IMG/VR virus record: IMGVR_UViG_3300036979_000103
Coordinates: 1 to 56,187 of that record
Length of the DNA stretch: 56,187 nt
Strand: one strand, 5' to 3'
DNA from: a virus
Each line of letters begins with the position of its first letter. Position 1 is the first letter of the stretch. Position numbers and translations under genes: made by a program. The notes under the pieces were generated by a model. The model worked only from the letters and a program-made list of their open reading frames with translations, was not told the DNA's origin and did no database searches. Shown here one piece after another: positions 37,575 to 44,934 of this stretch.

Positions 37575-38168
37575 TTAACAAGGTGTACATCCTGGAGGAC
37601 ATTCTGTTCCTACGAACAGTGAACAACCTTCTCCACAATCACAAAATAAATCTCCAACAGTAGTTGTAGTTGTAGTAGTAGAAGAAGTGCTGGTACTTGT
37701 AGAAGTTGATGTACTGGTGCTTGTAGAAGTACTTGTACTAGTTGAGGTTGATGTGCTTGTAGATGTTGAACTACTACTAGTTGTTGTAGTTGTTGGTGGT
37801 ATAGTGGTAGTAGTACTAGTAGTTGTTGAAGTTGACGTACTTGTGCTTGTACTTGTGCTTGTAGAAGTAGAGGTGCTTGTAGAACTACTACTTGTAGTGG
37901 TAGTTGTTGGACAACATATATTAAGTTGGTTATTAATATTAATCACATCTTCTGATAAAATCATTAAATCTTCAGTGATATTTGTAATGTCTTCTGTAAG
38001 CAATGCAACATCTGCTGCAACATTACATATAACACTATTGAACTTATCAAGGATTGTATTTAATCCATCACAAGTTTTTACATCTGTACAAGGAAGAGGA
38101 GTGCTGTCGTATGTGATAGCACTCGTTCCTATTATTGTTATGTTATTTATTTCAGAGCAATTAGCCAT
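37575..38168 (-). CDS. Fibre-type protein with two long Ser/Thr repeat linkers (197 aa)
   Basis: Residues 1-88 align by eye with residues about 45-118 of the neighbouring 411-residue protein: both have C-x-x-L-N-x-I-L, a helical coiled-coil-like segment, and end in CCP. After that most of the chain is alternating Ser-Thr (STSTSTSTST, twice), with a short Cys-rich end (FCDCGEGCSLFVGTECP). It looks like a duplicated and shortened version of the 411-residue fibre with its binding modules reduced. The repeat DNA is prone to slippage and so may vary in length. The antisense strand shows an open frame only because of this repeat. Confidence 0.55.
   Translation of the reverse strand: MANCSEINNITIIGTSAITYDSTPLPCTDVKTCDGLNTILDKFNSVICNVAADVALLTEDITNITEDLMILSEDVININNQLNICCPTTTTTSSSSTSTSTSTSTSTSTSTSTSTTTSTTTTIPPTTTTTSSSSTSTSTSTSTSTSTSTSTSTSTSTSTSTSSTTTTTTTVGDLFCDCGEGCSLFVGTECPPGCTPC
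37677..37914. repeat. Low-complexity Thr/Ser-coding tandem repeat
   Basis: A stretch built from GTAGT, TGTACT and similar short units encodes the Ser/Thr linkers of the 197-residue protein. Comparable shorter tracts occur near 28500, 28970, 37310, 38520, 38810, 39050, 40610 and 41735, always at module boundaries of fibre-type proteins. Codons are mixed (ACT, ACA, AGT, TCA), so it is not a simple homopolymer, but it could recombine or slip between genes. Confidence 0.75.
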
Positions 38169-38185
38169 TTGATAGTTGATTTAAT

Positions 38186-39421
38186 TTATACAGGTATACA
38201 TTGTCCACTCACTGAGCAGTTAGCATACAATATATTATATGTACTTGCTGTAGCTGGGAAGTATACAGGAACATTATTTTTATAATAAAATAATTGTATA
38301 GTACTTAATGCTGATGTTTTTATACAAAATCCACTAAGTCCTGCTACAGTAAATTCAGTATCAACATTTGATTCATCACATCCACTATTTTTTGAAGTGG
38401 TTAGATAAACTGTATTATCAGCTTTTCCTGGTGCAGGTGTATTACCTGTAGCATCATCTAAATCTGTTTGAGAAATAGTTACATGAACACATGAACAAGG
38501 ATAAGGATAACCTGTTGTAGTGGTAGTAGTTGTAGATGAGCTTGTTGATGTAGTAGTTGTAGTAGAAGAACTTGTTGATGTAGTAGTAGTTGTTGGACAA
38601 ACTGCTCCAATACAATCAGTACCTATTGATATAGTTACTAATGGATTTGTAGATACAGCACAACATCCACACACTTTTATAATTTCACCAGCTGCAATTG
38701 GAATAAAGTCACTAGTAATATCATCACAATCAGTATATGAAAAGAAGTTACTTACAGTGTCTGTATTATGAATAGTAAGACATTCACAAGGAATAAAGAT
38801 TGTTGTTGTAGTGGTAGTAGTTGAACTTGAACTTGTAGTGGTTGTTGTAGTATTACATGGACCTGTTGGTGTAGCAATCACTGTTCCAGGAACTGTTAAA
38901 GGACTATCTGATTCAATACATATTTCTGTATCACCTGGTAACAATACAATAGCTTCTTCTAAACCTGTAATACAATCAGTAACAATTATAGCTAATGGTG
39001 TAACTCCAGTGTTAGTTAATAAGAAACTTTCACAAGGAGCATTTGCAGTGGTTGTAGTGGTAGTTGTAACTGGACAACATACATCTAATGTATCATATAT
39101 ATCACTTATATCATTATTGATAATTAATATTTGTGAATTAATATTATTTACTTGTGTTGTTAATGTAGTAATCTGAGAAAGTAAATTACATATAATTTCA
39201 TCAATCTTTTGTAATATCACATTAAGTGTATCACATGGTTCAGCTGTTGTGCATGTTAATGCAGGACCATTATAAATAACAGTACTAGAAGCAGTTAATG
39301 TTGTTGAACATGGATCATTAGTATTGCAACCACTATTTGTGATTACAGAACTACATCCACAAACATCATTTATAACTACGTCTGTACAACTAGGATTTAC
39401 TGGTAAATATGGATATGCCAT
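38186..39421 (-). CDS. Modular fibre-type protein with repeated Cys modules and Thr linkers (411 aa)
   Basis: The N-terminal part (about 45-118) carries PCDTLNVILQKIDEIIC and a coiled-coil-like stretch ending in CCP, shared with the 197-residue protein next to it. Three further modules follow, each set off by Thr/Ser tracts (TTTTTTTANA, TTTTTTSSSSTTTT and similar): about 127-195, 213-275 and 305-411. Modules 1 and 2 share a pattern with C near the start, a D-C step (VTDC, YTDC), then I-C or V-C. Such modules probably fold as small beta domains on the virion surface. Likely head or tail fibre; the binding target is unknown. Confidence 0.6.
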   Translation of the reverse strand: MAYPYLPVNPSCTDVVINDVCGCSSVITNSGCNTNDPCSTTLTASSTVIYNGPALTCTTAEPCDTLNVILQKIDEIICNLLSQITTLTTQVNNINSQILIINNDISDIYDTLDVCCPVTTTTTTTANAPCESFLLTNTGVTPLAIIVTDCITGLEEAIVLLPGDTEICIESDSPLTVPGTVIATPTGPCNTTTTTTSSSSTTTTTTTIFIPCECLTIHNTDTVSNFFSYTDCDDITSDFIPIAAGEIIKVCGCCAVSTNPLVTISIGTDCIGAVCPTTTTTSTSSSTTTTTSTSSSTTTTTTTGYPYPCSCVHVTISQTDLDDATGNTPAPGKADNTVYLTTSKNSGCDESNVDTEFTVAGLSGFCIKTSALSTIQLFYYKNNVPVYFPATASTYNILYANCSVSGQCIPV

Positions 39422-39434
39422 TTTTATTTATTTA

Positions 39435-40580
39435 TTAAGGTCTGTATTGAATATAATAACAACCTAATCCAGGTTGGAAGTTTGCATGAGCTCCTCCTCC
39501 TCCTTGTGATGCTACTGTTACTGATGTAGCTGCTGTTAATGTAACATTCTCAGCAAGTAGAGGTCCACCTGCATTTACTACTGTAACAAATCCAGCAGAT
39601 CCATTAGGTGTAGGTAAAAATGAAGTTGATACAAATGCTGGATTATTAGGAGTTATAGTATGTGTATGTGGATTAGGAGATATAGCAGTGGTAGCTGTGC
39701 TACCAGGATGAGCATGTGCAGGTATTTGACCAATTGCTAATGTAACATTGTTATTACCCACTATTGTTGAAGATAAACTATAAATAGGATTTCCTGATGA
39801 TGGATTAGTTTGTGAAGGCATTGTAAGTCCTAACATAGAACCATCTGTTGTTCCTACACCTACAACTCCTCTTTTATCTGGTGTACCATTCCTACCATTA
39901 CATAAATAAATCTTTTCCCAATTAGTTCCAAGAATACCAGCACCGTCACCATCAAAATTACCAGCAATTGGACCATAATATTCAACTACCGCATAAGGAA
40001 CCATTCTATTATAATACTTTGTACTTGTTCCAATACTAGCTAGATAAGCTGCAATATAATCATTAACTCCAGGGTGACCTGGACTAGCAGTGATAGGTAC
40101 ATATTGATTACGTACTTCTAATTCTAATGCAATTAAATCAACTTCTAATTCACAAACTTTATCTATTACAGTTTGTAAAACAATATGTGTATCTGCGTTT
40201 GGAGAGATTCCTAAACAATCAGTATCATAAGGTGCGTTCAATGTAGTTAGAGTTACAACAATAGCATCTATTTGATCTTGTAAATCACAAGCAGCTTGAA
40301 TAAGAGCTTTTGATATATCTACAATTGATATATCATTACATGTTGAACATACAGGAAGATATGATTGTACAAGTGCACATATATCTATACTGCTAAGATC
40401 TATTTTAACTCCTACACCAGTTATCACTGATGAAAGATATGTAGTGATTGATTCTTCTACAGCAGATAATGTATCTCCATTTTGAATTCCTAGGGCAGGA
40501 ATATTTATTCCTGTATATTTAACGCATCTATCAGAGACAATCTCTGTACATCCATTAAAACAATTTGTGCAATTAGACAT
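39435..40580 (-). CDS. Fibre protein with collar-type C-terminal domain (381 aa)
   Basis: Residues about 185-381 match the phage tail collar, or short tail fibre tip, family: a beta-rich domain with EKIYLCNGRNGTPDKRG, GQIPAHAHPG, a His-rich PHTHTI stretch, and the typical ending GGGGAHANFQPGLGCYYIQ. That domain forms trimeric fibre tips which touch the host surface. The N-terminus has CVKYTGINIPALGIQNGDTL, an anchor motif seen in fibre proteins of Bacteroidota phages, then helical coiled-coil-like segments. It lies 13 bp upstream of the 411-residue fibre gene. This is the clearest receptor-binding candidate in the window. Confidence 0.75.
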   Translation of the reverse strand: MSNCTNCFNGCTEIVSDRCVKYTGINIPALGIQNGDTLSAVEESITTYLSSVITGVGVKIDLSSIDICALVQSYLPVCSTCNDISIVDISKALIQAACDLQDQIDAIVVTLTTLNAPYDTDCLGISPNADTHIVLQTVIDKVCELEVDLIALELEVRNQYVPITASPGHPGVNDYIAAYLASIGTSTKYYNRMVPYAVVEYYGPIAGNFDGDGAGILGTNWEKIYLCNGRNGTPDKRGVVGVGTTDGSMLGLTMPSQTNPSSGNPIYSLSSTIVGNNNVTLAIGQIPAHAHPGSTATTAISPNPHTHTITPNNPAFVSTSFLPTPNGSAGFVTVVNAGGPLLAENVTLTAATSVTVASQGGGGAHANFQPGLGCYYIQYRP

Positions 40581-40599
40581 ATTTTTTATTTTAAAAGGT

Positions 40600-40968
40600 T
40601 TAAACTATTGTTGTAGTGGTGGTGGTAGTTGTAGGATTCTCAACAACTGTAATATTACAAGGAACTTCTAAACAAGGCTCTGGAGTGTTGCATTTACTAA
40701 CACACCCAACAGTGAGACGTATCACTCTACTAGCAATAGCATTTACTGAGAATCTATGAGCGTAATTAGGATTGATGTATTTATATAATAGTATTCTTCT
40801 GTATGCTATCAATTGAAGAATATCACCAGCAGGTATAGGCTGATTCAACATATATGAAATATTGTTGTACAAACTATTACCAAGCTCTGCTAACTTGCAA
40901 TCTATTTTCTTAAGTAAGGAAGGAATGTTTGCACATTCTGGACAATTAGTTAGTCTAGGTGATAGCAT
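40600..40968 (-). CDS. Small virion protein ending in a Thr tract (122 aa)
   Basis: Starts at the ATG at 40968, 1 nt after the stop of the mini zinc-ribbon gene; the frame is open 13 codons further (to 41007), but that would overlap the mini gene by 38 nt. The protein opens MLSPRLTNCPECANI, has a helical middle, a Cys-bearing segment (LTVGCVSKCNTPEPCLEVPC) and ends in NPTTTTTTTTIV. The Thr tract at the very end suggests that a C-terminal module was lost or that the gene is a truncated member of the modular fibre set. No function is recognised. Virion attachment role inferred from its neighbours. Confidence 0.55.
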   Translation of the reverse strand: MLSPRLTNCPECANIPSLLKKIDCKLAELGNSLYNNISYMLNQPIPAGDILQLIAYRRILLYKYINPNYAHRFSVNAIASRVIRLTVGCVSKCNTPEPCLEVPCNITVVENPTTTTTTTTIV

Positions 40969-40969
40969 A

Positions 40970-41062
40970 TTATTTATTTTTAGCTGCACAGTGTGCACAT
41001 AATCCATTAGTCAATTGACAACCACACCCCACTTTAGCTCCGCAATCTGAACATTGTGCCAT
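40970..41062 (-). CDS. Mini zinc-ribbon protein (30 aa)
   Basis: A short gene between two virion genes. It encodes 30 residues with six cysteines (C4, C7, C13, C15, C22, C25) arranged as C-x2-C, C-x-C, C-x2-C, suited to bind one zinc. It starts 3 nt beyond the stop of the 187-residue gene and ends 1 nt before the ATG of the 122-residue gene, so the whole interval is neatly filled, which supports it being real. The arrangement resembles other small zinc ribbons of tailed phages. Function unknown; possibly a structural stabiliser. Confidence 0.65.
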   Translation of the reverse strand: MAQCSDCGAKVGCGCQLTNGLCAHCAAKNK

Positions 41063-41064
41063 AA

Positions 41065-41628
41065 TTAATAAAAGTTTATTTGGTAGTTGTTACCTGAACA
41101 ACCACAGTTTGATTTTAAGAAATTGTCTAACATATTATCTGCCTGAGCATATAATCTATTTGATTCATATTCTGCACAGTTATTAGCTGCAGCAATTGCT
41201 CCTTGAATAAAGAAGTTAATTGTATTTAATGTTACGCTAGATTGCGTTTTAAGGGCCCTATCACACTCCATCATATTTAATTGGAGAAAAGCATTGTCAA
41301 ACTTTTCTTGAAGCCTGTCAACACGTAATATGGTTTTCTCTACATAATTTAAATATGCAGGAGCTACAGAATATCTTAATCTATATACTCCATCAGGAAG
41401 AGGTTGGTTACAACCAGCTTCTGTGATTCCTAAATTAGAAGATGTAAATACATTCAGCTCATTAGGAACGAAAGGTAGTATTTTGATTCCAAATCCTGGT
41501 ATATCAATCTCAATAGATGGTGCAGAGACCACTGGAGGATTGGTAGGATATACAGACGCATCTGCAACACCAAGTGTAAATACATTATAAGTAGGAACTA
41601 CTAGTATATCTAATTGTAAGTTTGCCAT
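41065..41628 (-). CDS. Conserved virion protein (187 aa)
   Basis: The protein begins with a beta-rich half (LDILVVPTYNVFTLGVADAS) and turns helical after residue 100 (YVEKTILRVDRLQEKFDNAF), ending in a Cys/Asn-rich tail (SNCGCSGNNYQINFY). It lies between the 392-residue gene and the mini zinc ribbon, in the part of the structural block where crAss-like phages keep head-fibre and auxiliary proteins. The DNA in front of it holds a stable hairpin at about 41643-41687. I do not recognise a family-specific motif; a virion role is from context only. Confidence 0.5.
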   Translation of the reverse strand: MANLQLDILVVPTYNVFTLGVADASVYPTNPPVVSAPSIEIDIPGFGIKILPFVPNELNVFTSSNLGITEAGCNQPLPDGVYRLRYSVAPAYLNYVEKTILRVDRLQEKFDNAFLQLNMMECDRALKTQSSVTLNTINFFIQGAIAAANNCAEYESNRLYAQADNMLDNFLKSNCGCSGNNYQINFY

Positions 41629-41642
41629 GTTTTTTTAATAAA

Positions 41643-41687
41643 TATGCCAGAGGAATATGAGTGATATCCTCTTTCCCCTGGCATAGG
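41643..41687 (-). other. Stable RNA hairpin upstream of the 187-residue gene
   Basis: On the minus strand TATGCCAG pairs with CTGGCATA as an outer 8-bp stem, and AGGATAT inside pairs with ATATTCCT with one bulge. It is followed by TTTATTAAAAAAC and the start codon about 15 nt further on, not by a T run, so it is more likely an mRNA-stabilising or processing hairpin than a terminator. Confidence 0.6.
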
Positions 41688-41720
41688 TTATTTAATAATA
41701 TTTTCTACTTCTTCTTATCC

Positions 41721-42899
41721 TTAAGGAATGTTAGTAGAAGTTGTAGTAGTAGTAGATGCAGGAGCACTAGAAGTTGTAGTAGTTGTAGTGATACAAGGAG
41801 ATCCTTGATCAACAACATCACCTAACGCAGCAACTAATACAGCAGAAATTGCAGCAGAAACACCACTTGTTAAAGCATTTGGAGCAGCAATAATTATACT
41901 AGAATCTTCTTGAATGTAATCACCCCATTGGTATGCAGATTTATCATATTCATTAAATTTAACATAATATGTATCATAAGTAACACCACCAGATACCCAA
42001 GTCTCAAAGTTCTCGTTGTATCCATTCATTCTGTAAAGGTGTTTCAAATACCCAGCTTGGTAGCTATAGAAATTTTTCTCTAATTGAGCAATCTCTGCAG
42101 ATGTACCAGTAGCATAAGAAGCACGTTGAGTGATGATAGGTTGAGCAACAAAGTTACAAGCATCAGCAACGATAAAGTCAGCAGTAGTAGCTGGACCAGC
42201 ATAAACAAAAGTTCTGAAAGACATTCTGTCATATTCAAAAGGGAACGCTGCGATATCACAAGGTTGACCATATTGTGTCAATGGTTTTCCAGTAATACGT
42301 AAGATAGTTCCACCAATGTTTTCAAATGTGTAGAATGTAGAGAAAGAAATGTTGTCAGGATTGTTTCCTGGAGCTTTCAAATTTAATTGATAGATTAACT
42401 CATTGATGATAGTGTTATCACTTACGTCATCACATGGGTTACTGTCACAGTTACAACAAGGAGCTTGGATAGTTACCGAACGAGTGAAACCATTGAAATA
42501 CAATGTATCAATATAAGAAGAGTGAGCACGTAATGTTAACGTGATAACTTCTCCACATTGTACAGTGAAATCAGTTACATCAGTAATTTGATTAGCAGCT
42601 GTTGGACATCCTGATACTTTGTACCATTCAGTTACATTAGATTTACAAGCAGTACCTGTTACGCATCCAGCAATTCTGTCAGATCTTTTAGATCCTTGCA
42701 AATAAGTGTTTGTTCTACCTTGAGCTACGTAGAAATACGGAGTAGCAAGAATAGATGTAGCATCAACTGCAGAATATGCACTGTTGAAGATACCAACTTG
42801 ACCTGCTGTCAAGTTTTGTGTTGAAATTGAGCCAGAGCTAGGGAGTGCAGTTTGCCCTACTGGAACCACGAAGAGCGTGGTTAATGAAAAATCAGCCAT
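41721..42899 (-). CDS. Putative head-fibre or auxiliary virion protein with Thr-rich tail (392 aa)
   Basis: A beta-rich protein (ADFSLTTLFVVPVGQTALPS at the start; LTLRAHSSYIDTLYFNGF, then CCNCDSNPCDDVSD in the middle) with a hydrophobic C-terminal stretch (ALTSGVSAAISAVLVAAL) and a Thr/Ser end (TTTTTTSSAPASTTTTTS). The codon usage and base composition are slightly more GC than its neighbours. Its position two genes after the capsid region fits an abundant virion surface protein. The terminal Thr tract matches the linkers of the fibre genes, as though a further module had been lost. The precise role is not identifiable. Confidence 0.5.
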   Translation of the reverse strand: MADFSLTTLFVVPVGQTALPSSGSISTQNLTAGQVGIFNSAYSAVDATSILATPYFYVAQGRTNTYLQGSKRSDRIAGCVTGTACKSNVTEWYKVSGCPTAANQITDVTDFTVQCGEVITLTLRAHSSYIDTLYFNGFTRSVTIQAPCCNCDSNPCDDVSDNTIINELIYQLNLKAPGNNPDNISFSTFYTFENIGGTILRITGKPLTQYGQPCDIAAFPFEYDRMSFRTFVYAGPATTADFIVADACNFVAQPIITQRASYATGTSAEIAQLEKNFYSYQAGYLKHLYRMNGYNENFETWVSGGVTYDTYYVKFNEYDKSAYQWGDYIQEDSSIIIAAPNALTSGVSAAISAVLVAALGDVVDQGSPCITTTTTTSSAPASTTTTTSTNIP

Positions 42900-42927
42900 T
42901 TTATTTATTTATTAAATGTTAAAAAAA

Positions 42928-43659
42928 TTATTCGTTTGTTTGTATTCTGAACTGTGCACTTTGTACTGCAGCAGCGTTCTCAGTATACATTGCTAGATTT
43001 TGTACTGTAAGATCTAACAGTTCATCTTCTAAATATAGTTCAAGTTCGCAATCTTGATCAAATGATGGTTCCCCATCTAACATAATATATCCTGTCTTAT
43101 TTATATATAAAGGATATCTCATATACATTATCTGTAAGTTCACAGGAGTGAATGTACCATCTGTGAATACACTTATCTCATCTGATGCTAAGAAGTTAAA
43201 TGTTTCTTGATATTCAAATGAAGGTTTGTAATGATCATTATTTAATATGAACTGAAGATCACCATGTTTAGCAAGATCTCTATTGATCCATACCTTTCTA
43301 TTTTTACATCTTCCTTTGTCTGCTAGTAGATAACTATCTACATAGAACATATACTGTGGTTCAAGTAAATGAACATTTGCAGACCATTGATTTAAATCAG
43401 CATCTTTTAATCTCAATACTAATGGTTGGTGATTATAATCCATTACAAGACTTTGTAAGTCTTCATAACGTTTCTTAAACGCATCCATTCCTAATCCACT
43501 AGTAACACTAATACCATCAACTTTCTGCTTTATCAACTTAATCTGAGCCTCATTCAAAGCTAAGATCTTGTCTTCTAGTTGAATCATTTGATGCTCATTA
43601 GTTGATAGTTTATTTAGTTTCTGATCGATCTTGTATAATAAACTATCTACTGGTATCAT
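42928..43659 (-). CDS. Conserved structural protein downstream of the capsid gene (243 aa)
   Basis: Residues 1-75 are helical (LLYKIDQKLNKLSTNEHQMI) and may form a coiled coil. The remaining part is beta-rich, with LLEPQYMFYVDSYLLAD, GRCKNRKVWINRDLAKHG and PLYINKTGYIMLDG. This helix-then-beta layout would suit an oligomeric virion protein. It is placed between the 323-residue gene and the 392-residue gene in the conserved crAss-like structural block. I recognise the general place but not which virion component it forms; an auxiliary capsid or connector role is possible. Confidence 0.55.
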   Translation of the reverse strand: MIPVDSLLYKIDQKLNKLSTNEHQMIQLEDKILALNEAQIKLIKQKVDGISVTSGLGMDAFKKRYEDLQSLVMDYNHQPLVLRLKDADLNQWSANVHLLEPQYMFYVDSYLLADKGRCKNRKVWINRDLAKHGDLQFILNNDHYKPSFEYQETFNFLASDEISVFTDGTFTPVNLQIMYMRYPLYINKTGYIMLDGEPSFDQDCELELYLEDELLDLTVQNLAMYTENAAAVQSAQFRIQTNE

Positions 43660-43685
43660 ATTCTTTTATATTTTTAAACTAGCTA

Positions 43686-44657
43686 CTAAATAGCAGCTAG
43701 TTTTTTAGTTTTCAATTTACCTTCTAATATTAATAACTCATCTTGGTTATCATCATCAGCTAAGAATCTAATTAAATCTTCTTCATCTTTTGCCACTTCA
43801 TATTCACCTTCATAAATCTTACCATTAGGTTTGGCTCTGTAGATTGAATGTGTAATAGCTTGTTTAACTAAATCTTTAATATGGAGTAAGGCATCTTTCA
43901 TATCTGCAAATCTATTGAACACTTCAACTGGACTCAATCCTGAATATTTACCATTCTTGAATTCTGTTTGTTTCAACACATTGTCTACTAAGTTGTATAC
44001 TACTTCTTCTTTTGTTTCTTCTGTTACTGGAAGTCCTAAAAGTCTTGCAACTTTTTTCTTCTTCTCAGGAGACATAGAATCAAACTTAACAATAGCTTTG
44101 TTGATCAATTGTTTTTTCTTGTAGATCACCGCATTTTCAATCTCATCATCCACAACATAAAATTGTGTATCAGCAGCAAATTCTCCTCTTTCCCAAGCTT
44201 GATAGCTAGAAGCAATTGTAGGATGAACTCTTAACCATGAAAAAGCAATTTCTTGGAAAGGAACTGATAGATCAAAATAATTGTCACCATCTAATAACTT
44301 AACTGACTGAACGTGAGTTTGGTCATCTGTTGATAATGATAATCCGTAGTTCCAGAATTGTGATCTAGGTCCTAAATCAATATCACCTATTTCATTCTCA
44401 AGTTTTGTTCTAAGAGCTTTCACTCTTTCGATTTCTAATTCTCTTTCTAAAGGATCTTGAATACGTTTAATATAAGAAGCATTCTCATCTAAGCCTGTTC
44501 TATATTTACCATCTAATTCCTTGTAAGGATATTTGAATACTCCTGTACCAGGGATTCTTGTCATTCCTTTTTGCGATAGTCCACTATCCATTGTTTGAAG
44601 TTGAGCGCTATTTGAATAGTCTCTCTTAATAGTAGAAATTTTACCTGTCTTACCCAT
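43686..44657 (-). CDS. Conserved structural protein of the capsid block (323 aa)
   Basis: It opens with a basic extended segment (GKTGKISTIKRDYSNSAQLQ), followed by helices with many charged residues (LERELEIERVKALRTKLENE), a beta-rich middle around FDLSVPFQEIAFSWLRVHPT, then a small helical domain (KFDSMSPEKKKKVARLLGLP) and an acidic end (FLADDDNQDELLILEGKL). The helix pair after residue 190 looks like a small DNA- or protein-binding fold. It is the first protein gene after the capsid gene, separated from it by the terminator and the tRNA. Virion role from context; family not identified. Confidence 0.55.
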   Translation of the reverse strand: MGKTGKISTIKRDYSNSAQLQTMDSGLSQKGMTRIPGTGVFKYPYKELDGKYRTGLDENASYIKRIQDPLERELEIERVKALRTKLENEIGDIDLGPRSQFWNYGLSLSTDDQTHVQSVKLLDGDNYFDLSVPFQEIAFSWLRVHPTIASSYQAWERGEFAADTQFYVVDDEIENAVIYKKKQLINKAIVKFDSMSPEKKKKVARLLGLPVTEETKEEVVYNLVDNVLKQTEFKNGKYSGLSPVEVFNRFADMKDALLHIKDLVKQAITHSIYRAKPNGKIYEGEYEVAKDEEDLIRFLADDDNQDELLILEGKLKTKKLAAI

Positions 44658-44693
44658 AATGTAGTTTAATTTTAAAAATTGGTTTTAATTTGT

Positions 44694-44763
44694 AGCGAAT
44701 TGAGGACTCGAACCTCGCTTCTGGGTTATGAGCCCAATGTGCTGACCAGTTACACTAAATCGC
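44694..44763 (-). tRNA. tRNA with anticodon CAT (Met, or Ile2 if modified)
   Basis: The transcript folds as a cloverleaf: acceptor GCGATTT with AATTCGC (one T-T mismatch), D stem GTGT with GCAC, anticodon stem TTGGG with CCCAG and loop CTCATAA, T arm GAGG-TTCGAGT-CCTC. Only one base lies between acceptor and D stem, where two are usual. No CCA is encoded. It sits between the capsid gene and the next structural gene, on the same strand. Confidence 0.9.
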
Positions 44764-44878
44764 AATTTGTAGAGTGGTTCCACCGAAGGAACCTGAACAT
44801 AGATACTATCCATTTCAAACACTCTATTTGAGAAGCTTCCCCTCGAGGAGGGAGAGGAGGTGAGGGGAACCATCTCGG
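44764..44878 (-). other. Structured non-coding stretch upstream of the tRNA
   Basis: Two foldable parts are visible. At about 44767-44823, TAGAGTG and CACTCTA close a three-way junction that contains hairpins GTTCC/GGAAC and ATAG/CTAT. At about 44837-44870, TTCCCCTC pairs with GAGGGGAA around a pyrimidine-rich loop. GC content here is higher than in nearby DNA. Open frames across it only arise by chance. It could be a small RNA, a leader for the tRNA, or a processing signal. Confidence 0.5.
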
Positions 44879-44922
44879 AAAAAAGAGATGTGTGCTGTTC
44901 TATTATGGGAAGCATCACATCT
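44879..44922 (-). terminator. Rho-independent terminator after the capsid gene
   Basis: On the minus strand AGATGTG-A-TGCT pairs with AGCACACATCT (11 bp, one bulged A) around a 14-nt loop, followed by CTTTTTTCC. It begins 12 nt after the capsid stop codon. It would cap the capsid transcript, partly or fully, ahead of the tRNA. Confidence 0.8.
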
Positions 44923-44934
44923 ACGTTTTTGTTA

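Noticed and set aside
37677-37914. Possible CRISPR array in the repeat region
   Set aside because: The repeats are a few bases long, contiguous and in frame with a protein; there are no regular spacers.
37687-38172. Plus-strand frame encoding a Val/Leu-rich protein
   Set aside because: It is only the antisense of the Ser/Thr repeat of the 197-residue fibre gene; similar ones at 38520-38771 and 38811-39176 are antisense of the other Thr tracts.
40969-41007. Earlier ATG (41007) for the 122-residue gene
   Set aside because: It would overlap the mini zinc-ribbon gene by 38 nt, while the ATG at 40968 follows that gene's stop by 1 nt.
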